Assembly: GCF_002005225.1 (NCBI RefSeq)
Contig: NZ_CP019724.1
Coordinates: forward strand, 4,404,501 to 4,468,500
DNA from: Streptomyces pactum
GTDB lineage: Bacteria; Actinomycetota; Actinomycetes; Streptomycetales; Streptomycetaceae
Direction of reading: 5' to 3'
DNA: 64,000 bases
Part shown: positions 25,160-33,849 of the stretch, one piece after another
Position numbering within the stretch: the stretch's first letter is position 1
Layout: each line of letters starts with the position of its first letter
Notes under the pieces: model-generated
What the model was told of the DNA's origin: nothing
What the model saw: only the letters and a program-made list of their open reading frames with translations
The model's database searches: none
Position numbers and translations under genes: made by a program

Positions 25160-26638
25160 GTGAGCATTTCCGAGCCTTTGGACGACCCGTGGGCCGACAG
25201 CGGTCCCAGTGATCGTCTGCCCGCTTCCCGCCGCCGCGGCGACGGGGGCCGCAGCCGCGACGAACAGCATGAGCGCGGTCCGGACAACGCCGCGTGGGAT
25301 GGCGGCGGGCCGTCGTTCGAGCGGGTACCGCCGCAGGACCTGGATGCCGAGCAATCCGTCCTCGGCGGCATGCTCCTGTCCAAGGACGCCATCGCCGACG
25401 TCGTCGAGATACTCAAGGGTCACGACTTCTACAAGCCGGCCCACGAGACGGTCTACCAGGCCATCCTCGACGTCTACGCCAAGGGCGAGCCCGCCGACCC
25501 CATCACCATCGCCGCCGAACTCACCAAACGCGGCGAGATCAACAAGGTCGGCGGTGCCTCGTATCTGCACACCCTCGTCCAGACCGTGCCGACGGCCGCG
25601 AACGCCGCGTACTACGCGGAGATCGTGCACGAGCGTGCCGTCCTGCGCCGCCTGGTGGAGGCCGGCACGCGGATCACGCAGATGGGATACGCGGCCGACG
25701 ACGACGTCGACGAGATCGTCAACCGCGCCCAGGCCGAGATCTACGCCGTCACCGAGCAGCGCACCAGCGAGGACTATCTGCCGCTCGGCGACATCATGGA
25801 GGGTGCGCTCGACGAGATCGAGGCGATCGGGTCGCGCAGTGGCGAGATGACCGGTGTACCCACGGGGTTCACGGACTTCGACTCGCTGACCAACGGTCTG
25901 CACCCTGGTCAGATGATTGTCATCGCCGCGCGTCCCGCCATGGGCAAGTCGACGCTGGCGCTGGACTTCGCGCGCGCCGCCTCGATCAAGAACAACCTCC
26001 CGAGCGTCATCTTCTCGCTCGAAATGGGGCGTAACGAGATCGCGATGCGTCTGCTGTCCGCCGAGGCCCGAGTCGCGCTGCACCACATGCGCTCCGGCAC
26101 GATGACGGACGACGACTGGACCCGGCTGGCCCGCCGGATGCCGGATGTCTCCGCCGCCCCCCTCTACATCGACGACTCGCCGAACCTGTCGATGATGGAG
26201 ATCCGCGCCAAGTGCCGCCGCCTCAAGCAGCGCAATGACCTCAAGCTGGTCATCATCGACTACCTCCAGCTCATGCAGTCCGGCGGTTCCAAGCGTGCCG
26301 AGAGCCGTCAGCAGGAGGTCTCGGACATGTCCCGTAACCTCAAGCTCCTGGCCAAGGAGCTGGAGCTCCCGGTCATCGCGCTCTCCCAGCTGAACCGTGG
26401 TCCCGAGCAGCGCACCGACAAGAAGCCGATGGTCTCCGACCTGCGTGAGTCCGGCTCGATCGAGCAGGACGCCGACATGGTCATCCTGCTGCACCGTGAG
26501 GACGCCTACGAGAAGGAGTCGCCGCGCGCGGGCGAGGCCGACCTCATCGTGGCCAAGCACCGTAACGGTCCGACGGCGACGATCACCGTGGCCTTCCAGG
26601 GCCACTACTCGCGTTTCGTGGACATGGCGCAGACCTGA
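25160..26638 (+). CDS. dnaB: Replicative DNA helicase DnaB
   Basis: Hexameric 5'-3' helicase that unwinds the replication fork; 492 aa. An N-terminal collar domain (PPQDLDAEQSVLGGMLLSKD, about 58-160) and linker helix are followed by the RecA-like motor with Walker A ARPAMGKSTLAL, Walker B LVIIDYLQLM, the SRQQEVSDMSRNLKLLAKEL helix and the LRESGSIEQDADMV motif. No intein is present, unlike in some actinobacteria. The GTG at 25160 follows AGGAGGAGG. A preceding disordered, charged N-terminus of about 55 residues is common in Streptomyces. Confidence 0.97.
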   Translation: MSISEPLDDPWADSGPSDRLPASRRRGDGGRSRDEQHERGPDNAAWDGGGPSFERVPPQDLDAEQSVLGGMLLSKDAIADVVEILKGHDFYKPAHETVYQAILDVYAKGEPADPITIAAELTKRGEINKVGGASYLHTLVQTVPTAANAAYYAEIVHERAVLRRLVEAGTRITQMGYAADDDVDEIVNRAQAEIYAVTEQRTSEDYLPLGDIMEGALDEIEAIGSRSGEMTGVPTGFTDFDSLTNGLHPGQMIVIAARPAMGKSTLALDFARAASIKNNLPSVIFSLEMGRNEIAMRLLSAEARVALHHMRSGTMTDDDWTRLARRMPDVSAAPLYIDDSPNLSMMEIRAKCRRLKQRNDLKLVIIDYLQLMQSGGSKRAESRQQEVSDMSRNLKLLAKELELPVIALSQLNRGPEQRTDKKPMVSDLRESGSIEQDADMVILLHREDAYEKESPRAGEADLIVAKHRNGPTATITVAFQGHYSRFVDMAQT

Positions 26639-26702
26639 TCCTGACGGCGACGATCTGGGAAATCGGCTCGACGTGCGGTGCCCGGGCCGATGGAGTGGGG
26701 GC

Positions 26703-28088
26703 ATGACGACACCTCAGGAAGAGCTGCTCCCCGCCACCCGACGGGCGCTGCTGCACCGCATCGCCGTGGCGCAGGCCGAAGGGCGTACGCCGTCGCTCGT
26801 CGCGGCGGTGGTCCGGGGCGGACGGACCGTGTGGCACGGGGCGCGTACCTCGGTCGACGGGCACGGCCCGGACGAGAACGTGCAGTACCGGATCGGCTCG
26901 ATCACCAAGACGTTCACCGCGGTTCTCGTCCTGCGACTCCGTGACGAGGGATTGCTCGATCTCGGGGATCCGCTGGAGAAGCATCTACCGGGTACCGGGG
27001 CGGGGGCGGCCACGATCGCCGAGTTGCTGGCGCACTCGGGCGGGCTGGCTGCCGAGTCCCCCGCGCCGTGGTGGGAGAGGACGCCGGGTTCGTTGCGGCC
27101 CGAACTCGCCGATGTGCTGGGCAAGCAGCCGCTCCTGCACCCGGTGGGCCGTCGGCACCACTACTCGAACCCGGGCTACACCCTGCTCGGCGCGCTGGTC
27201 GAGAAGTTGCGCGGTGCCCCGTGGGAGGACGTGCTGCAGCGGGAGGTGCTGGAGCCACTGGGGCTGACCCGTACGTCCGGGCTCCCGCGGGCGCCGCATG
27301 CCGGTGGCTGGGCCGTACATCCGTGGGCCGACGTCATGCTGGCCGAGCCCGCCGAAGACCTTGGGCGGATGGCCCCGGCAGGTCAGCTCTGGTCCACCAC
27401 CGGAGATCTGGCGCGGTTCGCGGTGTTCCTGGCGAGGGGGAACGACACGGTGCTGAGCGCGGAGACCGTGCGGGAGATGCGGGCGCCCGCGGCGGCGGCC
27501 GAGGCCACGGACGTCCTGACCGGCGCGGCGTACGGCCTCGGACTGCAGATCCAGCGCTGGGACGGGCGGCTGCTCGTGGGCCACTCCGGCTCGCTGCCGG
27601 GCTTCCTGGCCACCCTCACCATCAGCGTGGAGGACGACGTGGCCGCGGTGGTGCTGACCAACTGCACTTCCGGGCCGCTGACGGCCAGGGTCGGCGCCGA
27701 CCTCGTGCGTATCGTCGCCGAGGCGGAACCCCGGATCCCCGAGCCGTGGCGTCCCCTGCCGGAGGCCGACGCCTGCGTGCTGGAGCTGGCCGGGCAGTGG
27801 TACTGGGGGACCAACGCGTTCGCACTACGGTTGACGATCGACGGGGGAGTCTCGCTGGAGCCGCTGTCGGGCAATGGTCGCCGCTCGCGCTTCCGGGCGA
27901 ATCCTGACGGCACATGGACCGGGATCGAGGGCTACTACGCCGGAGAGCTCCTGCAAGCCGTGCGGCGTCCGGACGGGGCAGTGAGCCATCTCGACCTCGG
28001 CTCGTTCGTGTTCACGCGTCAGCCGTACGACGAGGGGGCCCCGGTGCCGGGAGGGGTGGACCCGGAGGGGTGGCGGGGGGTCGGCTGA
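26703..28088 (+). CDS. Serine hydrolase, beta-lactamase/class C family
   Basis: 461 aa without a signal peptide, so probably cytoplasmic. The catalytic motifs are S66-x-x-K69 (GSITKTF), Y154-S-N and H294-S-G replacing the usual KTG, as in esterase and D-aminopeptidase-like members. A C-terminal lipocalin-like domain of about 110 residues follows. The substrate is unknown; beta-lactam resistance cannot be assumed. The ATG at 26703 is preceded by GGAGTGGGGG. Lies 64 bp after dnaB, probably with its own expression, and ends at a parS-cored terminator. Confidence 0.85.
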   Translation: MTTPQEELLPATRRALLHRIAVAQAEGRTPSLVAAVVRGGRTVWHGARTSVDGHGPDENVQYRIGSITKTFTAVLVLRLRDEGLLDLGDPLEKHLPGTGAGAATIAELLAHSGGLAAESPAPWWERTPGSLRPELADVLGKQPLLHPVGRRHHYSNPGYTLLGALVEKLRGAPWEDVLQREVLEPLGLTRTSGLPRAPHAGGWAVHPWADVMLAEPAEDLGRMAPAGQLWSTTGDLARFAVFLARGNDTVLSAETVREMRAPAAAAEATDVLTGAAYGLGLQIQRWDGRLLVGHSGSLPGFLATLTISVEDDVAAVVLTNCTSGPLTARVGADLVRIVAEAEPRIPEPWRPLPEADACVLELAGQWYWGTNAFALRLTIDGGVSLEPLSGNGRRSRFRANPDGTWTGIEGYYAGELLQAVRRPDGAVSHLDLGSFVFTRQPYDEGAPVPGGVDPEGWRGVG

Positions 28089-28103
28089 GTACTTGCCCGG
28101 CGA

Positions 28104-28143
28104 CGACGCGGGCCTTGTTTCACGTGAAACAAGGCCCGCGTCG
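28104..28143. terminator. 40-bp perfect palindrome: bidirectional terminator with parS core
   Basis: Perfect 20+20 bp inverted repeat, arms starting CGACGCGGGCCTT, centred on parS (28117-28130). It lies 15 bp after the serine hydrolase stop and 30 bp before the end of the convergent GNAT gene. Confidence 0.7.
28117..28130. other. parS: parS site (perfect)
   Basis: Perfect GTTTCACGTGAAAC at the centre of the 40-bp palindrome. Confidence 0.95.
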
Positions 28144-28173
28144 AGGGGGCCCTCAGCACTGGCGCGGTCCCGG

Positions 28174-28626
28174 TCAGAGCCGGAGCTTGAAGCCCGTGTG
28201 CGATGCCGAGAAACCGAGGCGCTCATAGAAGCGGTGGGCATCGGTCCGGGTTTTGTCGGAGGTGAGCTGCACCAGGTGACAGCCCTGCCGGCGGGATTCG
28301 TCGACCGCCCACTCGATGAGCCGTGTGCCCAGGCCGCTGCCGCGTTCGTCGGCGTGGATGCGGACACCTTCGATGATCGACCGGGTGGCGCCGCGCCGTG
28401 ACAGACCGGGGATGATCGTGAGCTGGAGCGTGCCGACGACTCGGTCGTGGCGGACGGCGACGACCAGATGCTGGTTCGGATCGGCGCTGAGCCGCTCGAA
28501 CGCTGCCAGGTAGGGGCTCAGGTCGTGCGGTGACTCGCGTTGGGCACCCAGCGGGTCGTCGGCGAGCATCGCGACGACCGCCGGGATGTCGTCCTGGGCG
28601 GTGGGCCGTATCTCAAGATCTCCCAT
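28174..28626 (-). CDS. GNAT-family N-acetyltransferase
   Basis: 150 aa, single GNAT domain. IEGVRIHADERGSGLGTRLIEWA is the acetyl-CoA pyrophosphate-binding motif A, and AHRFYERLGFSASHTGFKL is motif B. The substrate cannot be predicted. ATG at 28626 (MGDLEIRPT) is preferred to an ATG three codons upstream. Convergent with the serine hydrolase gene. Confidence 0.88.
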   Translation of the reverse strand: MGDLEIRPTAQDDIPAVVAMLADDPLGAQRESPHDLSPYLAAFERLSADPNQHLVVAVRHDRVVGTLQLTIIPGLSRRGATRSIIEGVRIHADERGSGLGTRLIEWAVDESRRQGCHLVQLTSDKTRTDAHRFYERLGFSASHTGFKLRL

Positions 28627-28684
28627 GTCCCGCACCCTACGCAGAGCGGGCGGGGAGGGTCACGGCGTAGTCCGCCACCACCGG

Positions 28685-29149
28685 CTAGGCGGGAACCGGC
28701 GTCCTGAGGGTTTCCACGACCCGGACCAGCGGGGCGAGGTCGGGATTCCCGGCTGCTTCGTCGAGGGCCTCACGCAGTGCGGCGTCATTGGTGGGCCGTG
28801 CCTCGTCCAGCAGCTCGAGGCCGGCCGCGGTGACGTTGGTGTAGATGCCTCGCCGGTCGGTGGGGCACAGATAACGCTCGAGCAGCCCCCGGTCCTCGAG
28901 CCGGGTGACCAGGCGAGTGGTGGCGCTCTGACTGAGGACGACGGCGTCGGCTACCTGCTTCATCTGCAGATGACCTCCATCGCCGTCGTGCTGCCGGCTG
29001 AGCACGTCGAGCAGGGAGTACTCGCGCACGCTCAGGTCGTGTCCTGCCTGCAGAGCGCGCTCGATGTGGGCCTCGATCCGTCCGTGCAACAGGGAGAGGG
29101 CGCACCAGCCCTGAGAGAGGGCGGTGAGCGCGGGGTCCGTGGCTGTCAT
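28685..29149 (-). CDS. MarR-family transcriptional regulator
   Basis: 154 aa winged-helix regulator. The recognition region is MKQVADAVVLSQSATTRLVTRLEDRGLLERYLCPTDRRGIY with the DxRG wing. GGAGGAACAC precedes the ATG. It is divergent from an MFS exporter 138 bp away, the standard layout of a drug-responsive repressor and its target pump (inference). Confidence 0.9.
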   Translation of the reverse strand: MTATDPALTALSQGWCALSLLHGRIEAHIERALQAGHDLSVREYSLLDVLSRQHDGDGGHLQMKQVADAVVLSQSATTRLVTRLEDRGLLERYLCPTDRRGIYTNVTAAGLELLDEARPTNDAALREALDEAAGNPDLAPLVRVVETLRTPVPA

Positions 29150-29209
29150 GTGTTCCTCCGTCCCGGAGCGGCTGAGACCAGCCTATCCCAAGCCCGCAAA
29201 TGCCAGCGA

Positions 29210-29232
29210 TTGCATGTAGCCCGCGTATGCAA
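29210..29232. promoter_or_regulatory. Candidate MarR operator
   Basis: Inverted repeat TTGCAT-N11-ATGCAA in the divergent marR/MFS promoter region. Size and position suit a MarR dimer; no direct proof. Confidence 0.4.
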
Positions 29233-29287
29233 CTATTGTGAAGGCACGTAAAGCGCTTCTGCAATCGTCTGGGAAGGTACATCCTCC

Positions 29288-30499
29288 ATGCCTCTCGCGC
29301 TTCTGGCCCTCGCGATCGGGGCCTTCGGAATCGGAACGACAGAGTTCGTGATCATGGGCTTGCTGCCCGAGGTCGCCGGTGACTACGGAGTCTCCATCCC
29401 CACCGCCGGCTTCCTGGTGACCGGGTACGCGCTCGGCGTGATGTTCGGCGCCCCGCTGATGACCGTCCTCGGCACCAAGGTCCCGCGGAAGCGGATGCTG
29501 ATGCTGCTGATGGGCCTCTTCATCGTCGGCAACCTGCTCTCCGCCCTCGCCCCGGCCTTCTCCGTCATGCTGATCGGCCGCGTGGTCGCCTCCCTTGCCC
29601 ACGGCGCCTTCTTCGGCATCGGTTCGGTCGTCGCGGCCGACCTGGTCGCCCCGCACAAGAAGGCTGGCGCGATCGCGACGATGTTCACCGGACTGACCGT
29701 CGCCAACGTCGTCGGCGTCCCGCTGGGGACACTCGTCGGGCAGTCCGTCGGCTGGCGCGTCACCTTCGCCGCCGTCGCCGCGCTCGGTGTCGTCGGTCTG
29801 GCCGGAGTCGCCAAGCTGGTCCCCGACATGCCCAGGGCGGAGGGCGTGCGACTGCGCCACGAACTGGCCGCGTTCAAGAACGTTCAGGTCCTGCTCGCGA
29901 TGGCCATGACCGTCCTCGGCTTCGGCGGGGTCTTCGCGGCCATCACCTACATCGCGCCGATGATGACCCATGTCACGGGCTTCGCCGAGGGCTCGGTCAC
30001 CTGGCTGCTGGTCCTCTTCGGCCTCGGTATGGTCGGCGGGAACCTCGTCGGCGGCAGGTTCGCCGACCGCGCCCTGATGCCGATGCTGTACGTCTCCCTG
30101 GGCGCCCTGGCCGTCGTCCTGGCCCTGTTCACGCTCACCGCGCACAACAAGACCGCGTCGGCTGTGACCATCGTCCTGATCGGAGCCCTCGGCTTCGCCA
30201 CGGTCCCGCCGCTGCAGAAGCGCGTCCTGGACCACGCGCACGGTGCCCCGACGCTCGCCTCGGCCGTGAACATCGGTGCCTTCAATCTCGGCAACGCGCT
30301 CTCCGCCTGGCTCGGAGGCGTCGTCATCGCCGCGGGCTTCGGCTACACCGCCCCGAACTGGGTCGGTGCCGTGCTCGCCGCCACCGCGCTGGTCCTCGCC
30401 TTCCTCTCGGCGGCTCTTGAACGGCGCGACGGAGCCCCCGGCGCGGTCGCCGCGGGCTCCGTACCCGCAGAAGAACAGGCCGTCGCCGTAGACCACTGA
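29288..30499 (+). CDS. MFS exporter (Cmx/AraJ type)
   Basis: 403 aa, 12 predicted helices. Begins MPLALLALAIGAFGIGTTEFVIMGLLPEVA, the hallmark of the DHA1 subfamily that includes arabinose efflux-like and chloramphenicol resistance pumps; GRVVASLAHGAFFGIGSVVAADLV is motif C-like. Likely exports a small toxic molecule under control of the divergent MarR. The start is ATG at 29288. Confidence 0.88.
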   Translation: MPLALLALAIGAFGIGTTEFVIMGLLPEVAGDYGVSIPTAGFLVTGYALGVMFGAPLMTVLGTKVPRKRMLMLLMGLFIVGNLLSALAPAFSVMLIGRVVASLAHGAFFGIGSVVAADLVAPHKKAGAIATMFTGLTVANVVGVPLGTLVGQSVGWRVTFAAVAALGVVGLAGVAKLVPDMPRAEGVRLRHELAAFKNVQVLLAMAMTVLGFGGVFAAITYIAPMMTHVTGFAEGSVTWLLVLFGLGMVGGNLVGGRFADRALMPMLYVSLGALAVVLALFTLTAHNKTASAVTIVLIGALGFATVPPLQKRVLDHAHGAPTLASAVNIGAFNLGNALSAWLGGVVIAAGFGYTAPNWVGAVLAATALVLAFLSAALERRDGAPGAVAAGSVPAEEQAVAVDH

Positions 30500-30614
30500 A
30501 CGCTCCCGGCCGCGAGGTCGCGGGGCCAGGGCAGTCCCCGCGCCGCGCGCTTCCTACCGCCTCGAAATGCCTGAGGCACCACACCACTCAGCAGCAACCA
30601 AGGAGAAATCTCCC

Positions 30615-31034
30615 ATGAGCACCACCGCTGTCGCCCCGCTCACCATCCAGGACGCCGAAGCCCTCGTCGCCGCGGCCCACCGCGCAGCCGGAGCCGCCGG
30701 GGTCGCCGTCAGCGTCACGGTCCTCGACGCCGGCGGACACCTCCTCGCCTTCCGGCGCGACGACCGAGCCGTGCTGATCTCCGGGGAGACCAGCACCCGC
30801 AAGGCCTACACGGCGCTCCAACTGAACGCGCCGACCGCCGACCTCGTCGACGCCGTTCAGCCGGGAGGCCCCTTCCACACACTGCCCACGGCGCTCGACC
30901 GGCCGCTTCTGTTCATCGCGGGCGGCGTGCCCGTGCACCGCGACGGCCGGCTGATCGGCGCGATCGGGATCGGCGGCGGCGCACCCGAGCAGGACCACGC
31001 CTTCGCCGGGTCAGCCGTGGAGGTCCTCGCCTGA
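30615..31034 (+). CDS. GlcG/HbpS-type heme-binding-fold protein (DUF336)
   Basis: 139 aa. The fold is recognised by VTVLDAGGHLLAFRRDDRA, the helix STRKAYTALQLNAPTADL, and GGVPVHRDGRLIGAIGIGGGAPEQDHAFA. Relatives include secreted HbpS of Streptomyces, which binds heme and signals redox stress, but this one has no signal peptide. AAGGAGAAAT precedes the ATG. It lies 115 bp after the MFS gene and could be cotranscribed with it. Confidence 0.8.
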   Translation: MSTTAVAPLTIQDAEALVAAAHRAAGAAGVAVSVTVLDAGGHLLAFRRDDRAVLISGETSTRKAYTALQLNAPTADLVDAVQPGGPFHTLPTALDRPLLFIAGGVPVHRDGRLIGAIGIGGGAPEQDHAFAGSAVEVLA

Positions 31035-31048
31035 GGCCGGCCGCCGTT

Positions 31049-31092
31049 CCACGAAGCCGGTTTCCGGGATCTCGCCGGGAACCGGCTTCGTC
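31049..31092 (+). terminator. Probable terminator after the HbpS-like gene
   Basis: ACGAAGCCGGTT at 31049 pairs with AACCGGCTTCGT ending at 31092, giving an imperfect stem of about 14 bp. It is between convergent genes. Confidence 0.6.
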
Positions 31093-31138
31093 GTACCGGA
31101 CGCCGTCCTACCCCGCGGGCCGGGCCGCGACGAAGGGG

Positions 31139-32005
31139 TCAGCCCGCGGCCACCGTCAGCGGAGCGAACCGCCGGTGCCAGTCCCCGGGCAGCTCCGTGA
31201 TCCCGTACGTCATGACCGCGTTGGGGGCGACGAAGGCGAGGCCGCGCTCCTTCGCCCAGGCCAGCAGCTCCACGTGCCGTGCGTCGATGTCCGTGCGCAG
31301 CGGGCGGTCGGTGCGGGCGGCGAGGGAGCCGATCAGCGCCTTGGCCGTCTCGGTGTCGTGGGCGATCAGCGGACCCACGACGTGGGTGTCCATGTTGGGC
31401 CAGGCCGCGGCATACCCGATGAGCCGGCCGTCTTCCTCGGCGACGCGCAGTTGGTCGGCAAAGGCGGGCAGCCGCGTGATGATGTGGGTGCGGTCGGTTC
31501 CGAACACCTCCCCGTCGAGGCGGAGGATCGCGGCGAGGTCCTCGGCAGTGGCCGCGCGCGTGGTGATCCTGGGCTCGGGCCCGCCCGGAGTGAAACGCCC
31601 ACGCAGCATCTCCGCCCGGCCGGTGGCCTTGAAGCCGAGCTCCTCGTAGAGCGGCCGGCCGTTCGGGGTCGCGTGCAGGGTCAGGGGGATGGTGCCCAGT
31701 GCGGCGACGACATGACGCATCAGCCGGCGTCCGACACCCTGACGGGCGTGTCGTTCGGCGACGAGCACCATGCCGATGGCGGCGAGGGAGGGACGTCCGG
31801 GCGGCCCGTACTCGGTGACGGTGCAGGCGCTGACGAGTCCGCCTTGGGGATCGTCGATGCCATACCCCGCCCCGGCCGTCAGGAGGAATCCCCACTTGTG
31901 TTCTTCGCGCGGCCACCCCCGGTCCTCGGACAGGTCGGCGCAGGCGGTGAGATCGCGAAGCGTCAGGCGGCGGATCGGCAGAGAGGCGAGGGAAGGTGTC
32001 GGCAC
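31139..32005 (-). CDS. Tandem GNAT-domain acetyltransferase
   Basis: 288 aa from the GTG at 32005. Two GNAT folds in tandem: the first has VAERHARQGVGRRLMRHVVAAL (acetyl-CoA motif) and PLYEELGFKATGRAEML; the second, starting near residue 145 (TRAATAEDLAAILRLDGEVFG), is more diverged. The start is uncertain: upstream in-frame ATGs at 32077 and 32107 would add 24-34 residues, none with a clear Shine-Dalgarno. The substrate is unknown. Confidence 0.8.
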   Translation of the reverse strand: MPTPSLASLPIRRLTLRDLTACADLSEDRGWPREEHKWGFLLTAGAGYGIDDPQGGLVSACTVTEYGPPGRPSLAAIGMVLVAERHARQGVGRRLMRHVVAALGTIPLTLHATPNGRPLYEELGFKATGRAEMLRGRFTPGGPEPRITTRAATAEDLAAILRLDGEVFGTDRTHIITRLPAFADQLRVAEEDGRLIGYAAAWPNMDTHVVGPLIAHDTETAKALIGSLAARTDRPLRTDIDARHVELLAWAKERGLAFVAPNAVMTYGITELPGDWHRRFAPLTVAAG

Positions 32006-32151
32006 GCAGGTCAGGCTGTCCGACGGGGGCCGCCCGCGTCCACCACTTTCCGAGGGAACACGCGAGCTTTTGGCCATGTGGTGGCCGAGTGCACAGCGAT
32101 CCGTCATCCGCTGGACGCCGTACGGGCCTGGGAGGCCGACTGCCGCCGGTG

Positions 32152-32634
32152 TCAGCCGAGGTCGGGAGCGTGCATGGCACGCACGCCTTCGATGTTGCCG
32201 TCCAGGTAGTGCCGCAGCGACAGCGGTACGAGGTGGACGGAGGCGATCCCGACCCGCGTGAACGGCACCCGGACGATCTCGTACTCACCGGCGGGCTCGT
32301 CGACTTCGGGGCCGTGCCGCAGCGCCGGGTCCATGGACTCCAGGTGGCAGACGAAGAAGTGCTGCACCTTCACCCCGGTCGTGCCGGCGTCCTCGCCGAT
32401 GTGCTCCACCGTGTCCACGAAGCAGGGGACCACATCGGTGATCTTGGCACCGAGTTCCTCGTACACCTCGCGGTGCAGGGCATCCACGACGCTGGTGTCG
32501 TCCGGTTCGACGCCACCTCCAGGAGTGATCCAGTAGGGGTCGACGCCGGGCTTGGTGCGCTTGATCAGGATCAGGTGGTCGCCGTCCAGGAGGACGGCAC
32601 GGGCGGTGCGCTTGACCACGGGTCGGACGGTCAT
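32152..32634 (-). CDS. NUDIX hydrolase
   Basis: 160 aa. The NUDIX box GGGVEPDDTSVVDALHREVYEELGA binds the metal for hydrolysis of a nucleoside diphosphate linked to another group; the substrate is not predictable. TVRPVVKRTARAVLLDGDHLIL is the first strand region. ATG at 32634 is chosen because extension upstream would run through a parS-like element and lacks homology. No clear Shine-Dalgarno. Confidence 0.88.
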   Translation of the reverse strand: MTVRPVVKRTARAVLLDGDHLILIKRTKPGVDPYWITPGGGVEPDDTSVVDALHREVYEELGAKITDVVPCFVDTVEHIGEDAGTTGVKVQHFFVCHLESMDPALRHGPEVDEPAGEYEIVRVPFTRVGIASVHLVPLSLRHYLDGNIEGVRAMHAPDLG

Positions 32635-32655
32635 GGGAGAAATGTGGCCCGGCTG

Positions 32656-32669
32656 GTTCCACGTGAAAC
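32656..32669. other. parS-like site (one mismatch)
   Basis: GTTCCACGTGAAAC, differing from parS at position 4, 21 bp upstream of the NUDIX start. It may bind ParB weakly or be a decaying site. Confidence 0.5.
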
Positions 32670-32702
32670 ATTGTGGCCTGCCCAGTCGCGAGATCATCGG
32701 GC

Positions 32703-33608
32703 TCAGTTCCAGTCGGCGGCCGCACGCAACAGCCACTCATGGGCCCGGGCAATGTGCGGCATCGCCAGGGTGCCGGTACGCACGACCAGGAAGTACGTCC
32801 GCAGCGGCGGCACCGCCGGTTCATGCAGGGCGACCACGTCACCGCGCTCCAGTGCCCCGGCACACAGATAGCGGGGCAGTACGGCGAGCCCGGCACCCGC
32901 GACCGTACAGGCGAGCACCGCACGCAGGTCGGGGGCGACGACCGTGCCCGGGGCGGCCGGGCGGGCGTCGAAGACGGATGCCCAGTAACGGGCGACGAAG
33001 GGCAGCGACTCGTGCACCTCGACCACGGGGACATGTTCCAGAGCGGGTGCGGCGGAGTGCCGGAGCCTTCCGGAGCCGGCCCGCTTTGCCCAGTGGGGCG
33101 CGGCGACCAGGACGTGCTCCTCGTCGCAGAGCGGAGTCGCCGTGAGCAGCGCGCCACGCGGCCGGGCCGTGCCGATGGCCAGATCGTGATGCCCGGCAGC
33201 CAGTCCCTCCAGGGTCTCCTCGGCGTTTCCGAACGAGGCGCGCAGGGTGAAGCCCTGTCCGTCCTCGCCGGTGAGTTCCGTGAGTACGGGAAGAGCTCGC
33301 TCAGCGGTGAACTCGGGTGGTCCGGCGAGATGCAGGGTCTTGAGTGAGGAGTCGTCGTCCACCCCGACCTCGGCGATCTCGACCAGGGCGTCGAGATGCG
33401 GCGCGGCCTTGTGGGCGAGTTCGTCGCCGATGGTCGTCGGGGTGACGCCGCGGGCCTGCCGCAAGAACAGGGGGCGTCCGAGCTGGCGTTCCAGGGTGCG
33501 AATCTGCGAGGTGACGGCCGGCTGGGAGAGGCCGAGCAAGGCCGCGGCGCGGGTGAAAGAACCGGCTCGGTGCACGGTCACGAAGGTGCGCAGCAGGGCC
33601 AGATCCAT
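32703..33608 (-). CDS. LysR-family transcriptional regulator
   Basis: 301 aa. N-terminal winged helix (LLRTFVTVHRAGSFTRAAALLGLSQPAVTSQIRTLERQLGRPLFLR) followed by a periplasmic-binding-protein-like effector domain. GAGGGAGGGG precedes the ATG. No divergent gene is adjacent; the target is unknown. The intergenic region before the start holds CTAT-N10-ATAG (33659-33676), a possible LysR-type site. Confidence 0.9.
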   Translation of the reverse strand: MDLALLRTFVTVHRAGSFTRAAALLGLSQPAVTSQIRTLERQLGRPLFLRQARGVTPTTIGDELAHKAAPHLDALVEIAEVGVDDDSSLKTLHLAGPPEFTAERALPVLTELTGEDGQGFTLRASFGNAEETLEGLAAGHHDLAIGTARPRGALLTATPLCDEEHVLVAAPHWAKRAGSGRLRHSAAPALEHVPVVEVHESLPFVARYWASVFDARPAAPGTVVAPDLRAVLACTVAGAGLAVLPRYLCAGALERGDVVALHEPAVPPLRTYFLVVRTGTLAMPHIARAHEWLLRAAADWN

Positions 33609-33756
33609 GGAAATCCCCTCCCTCTTCTGTTCTCCTCCAGCCCTCCGGATGCGCCCAGCTATAAATATGTCGATAGGTCGCTGTCGCTACTGTGATTGAA
33701 CACTGACAGAGAGTCAACTAGCCTTAATCGCGCGGTTCTTCGCCCGCGGAACCGGA

Positions 33757-33795
33757 GGGCGGTCCGAGCCACGAGGGGGGAGGCTCGGACCGCCC
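33757..33795 (-). terminator. Terminator of the ptpA-PLP enzyme operon
   Basis: 14-bp perfect stem GGGCGGTCCGAGCC/GGCTCGGACCGCCC with an 11-nt loop, 55 bp after the stop of the minus-strand PLP enzyme gene. Confidence 0.75.
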
Positions 33796-33849
33796 GTCGC
33801 TCTCGGCCGCGATCAGCACGGCGGCTGTGCGGCGGCTGTGCGGCGGCGG

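Noticed and set aside
26703..28088. True beta-lactamase
   Set aside because: No signal peptide, and the third motif is HSG, so an esterase or peptidase-like serine hydrolase is more likely than a secreted resistance enzyme.
29183..30496. 437-codon minus-strand frame opposite the MFS exporter
   Set aside because: Low-complexity Gly/Asp/Arg/Glu-rich translation mirroring a well-conserved membrane transporter; no homology seen. The same holds for similar long antisense frames opposite cydAB, cydCD, dnaB and thiC.
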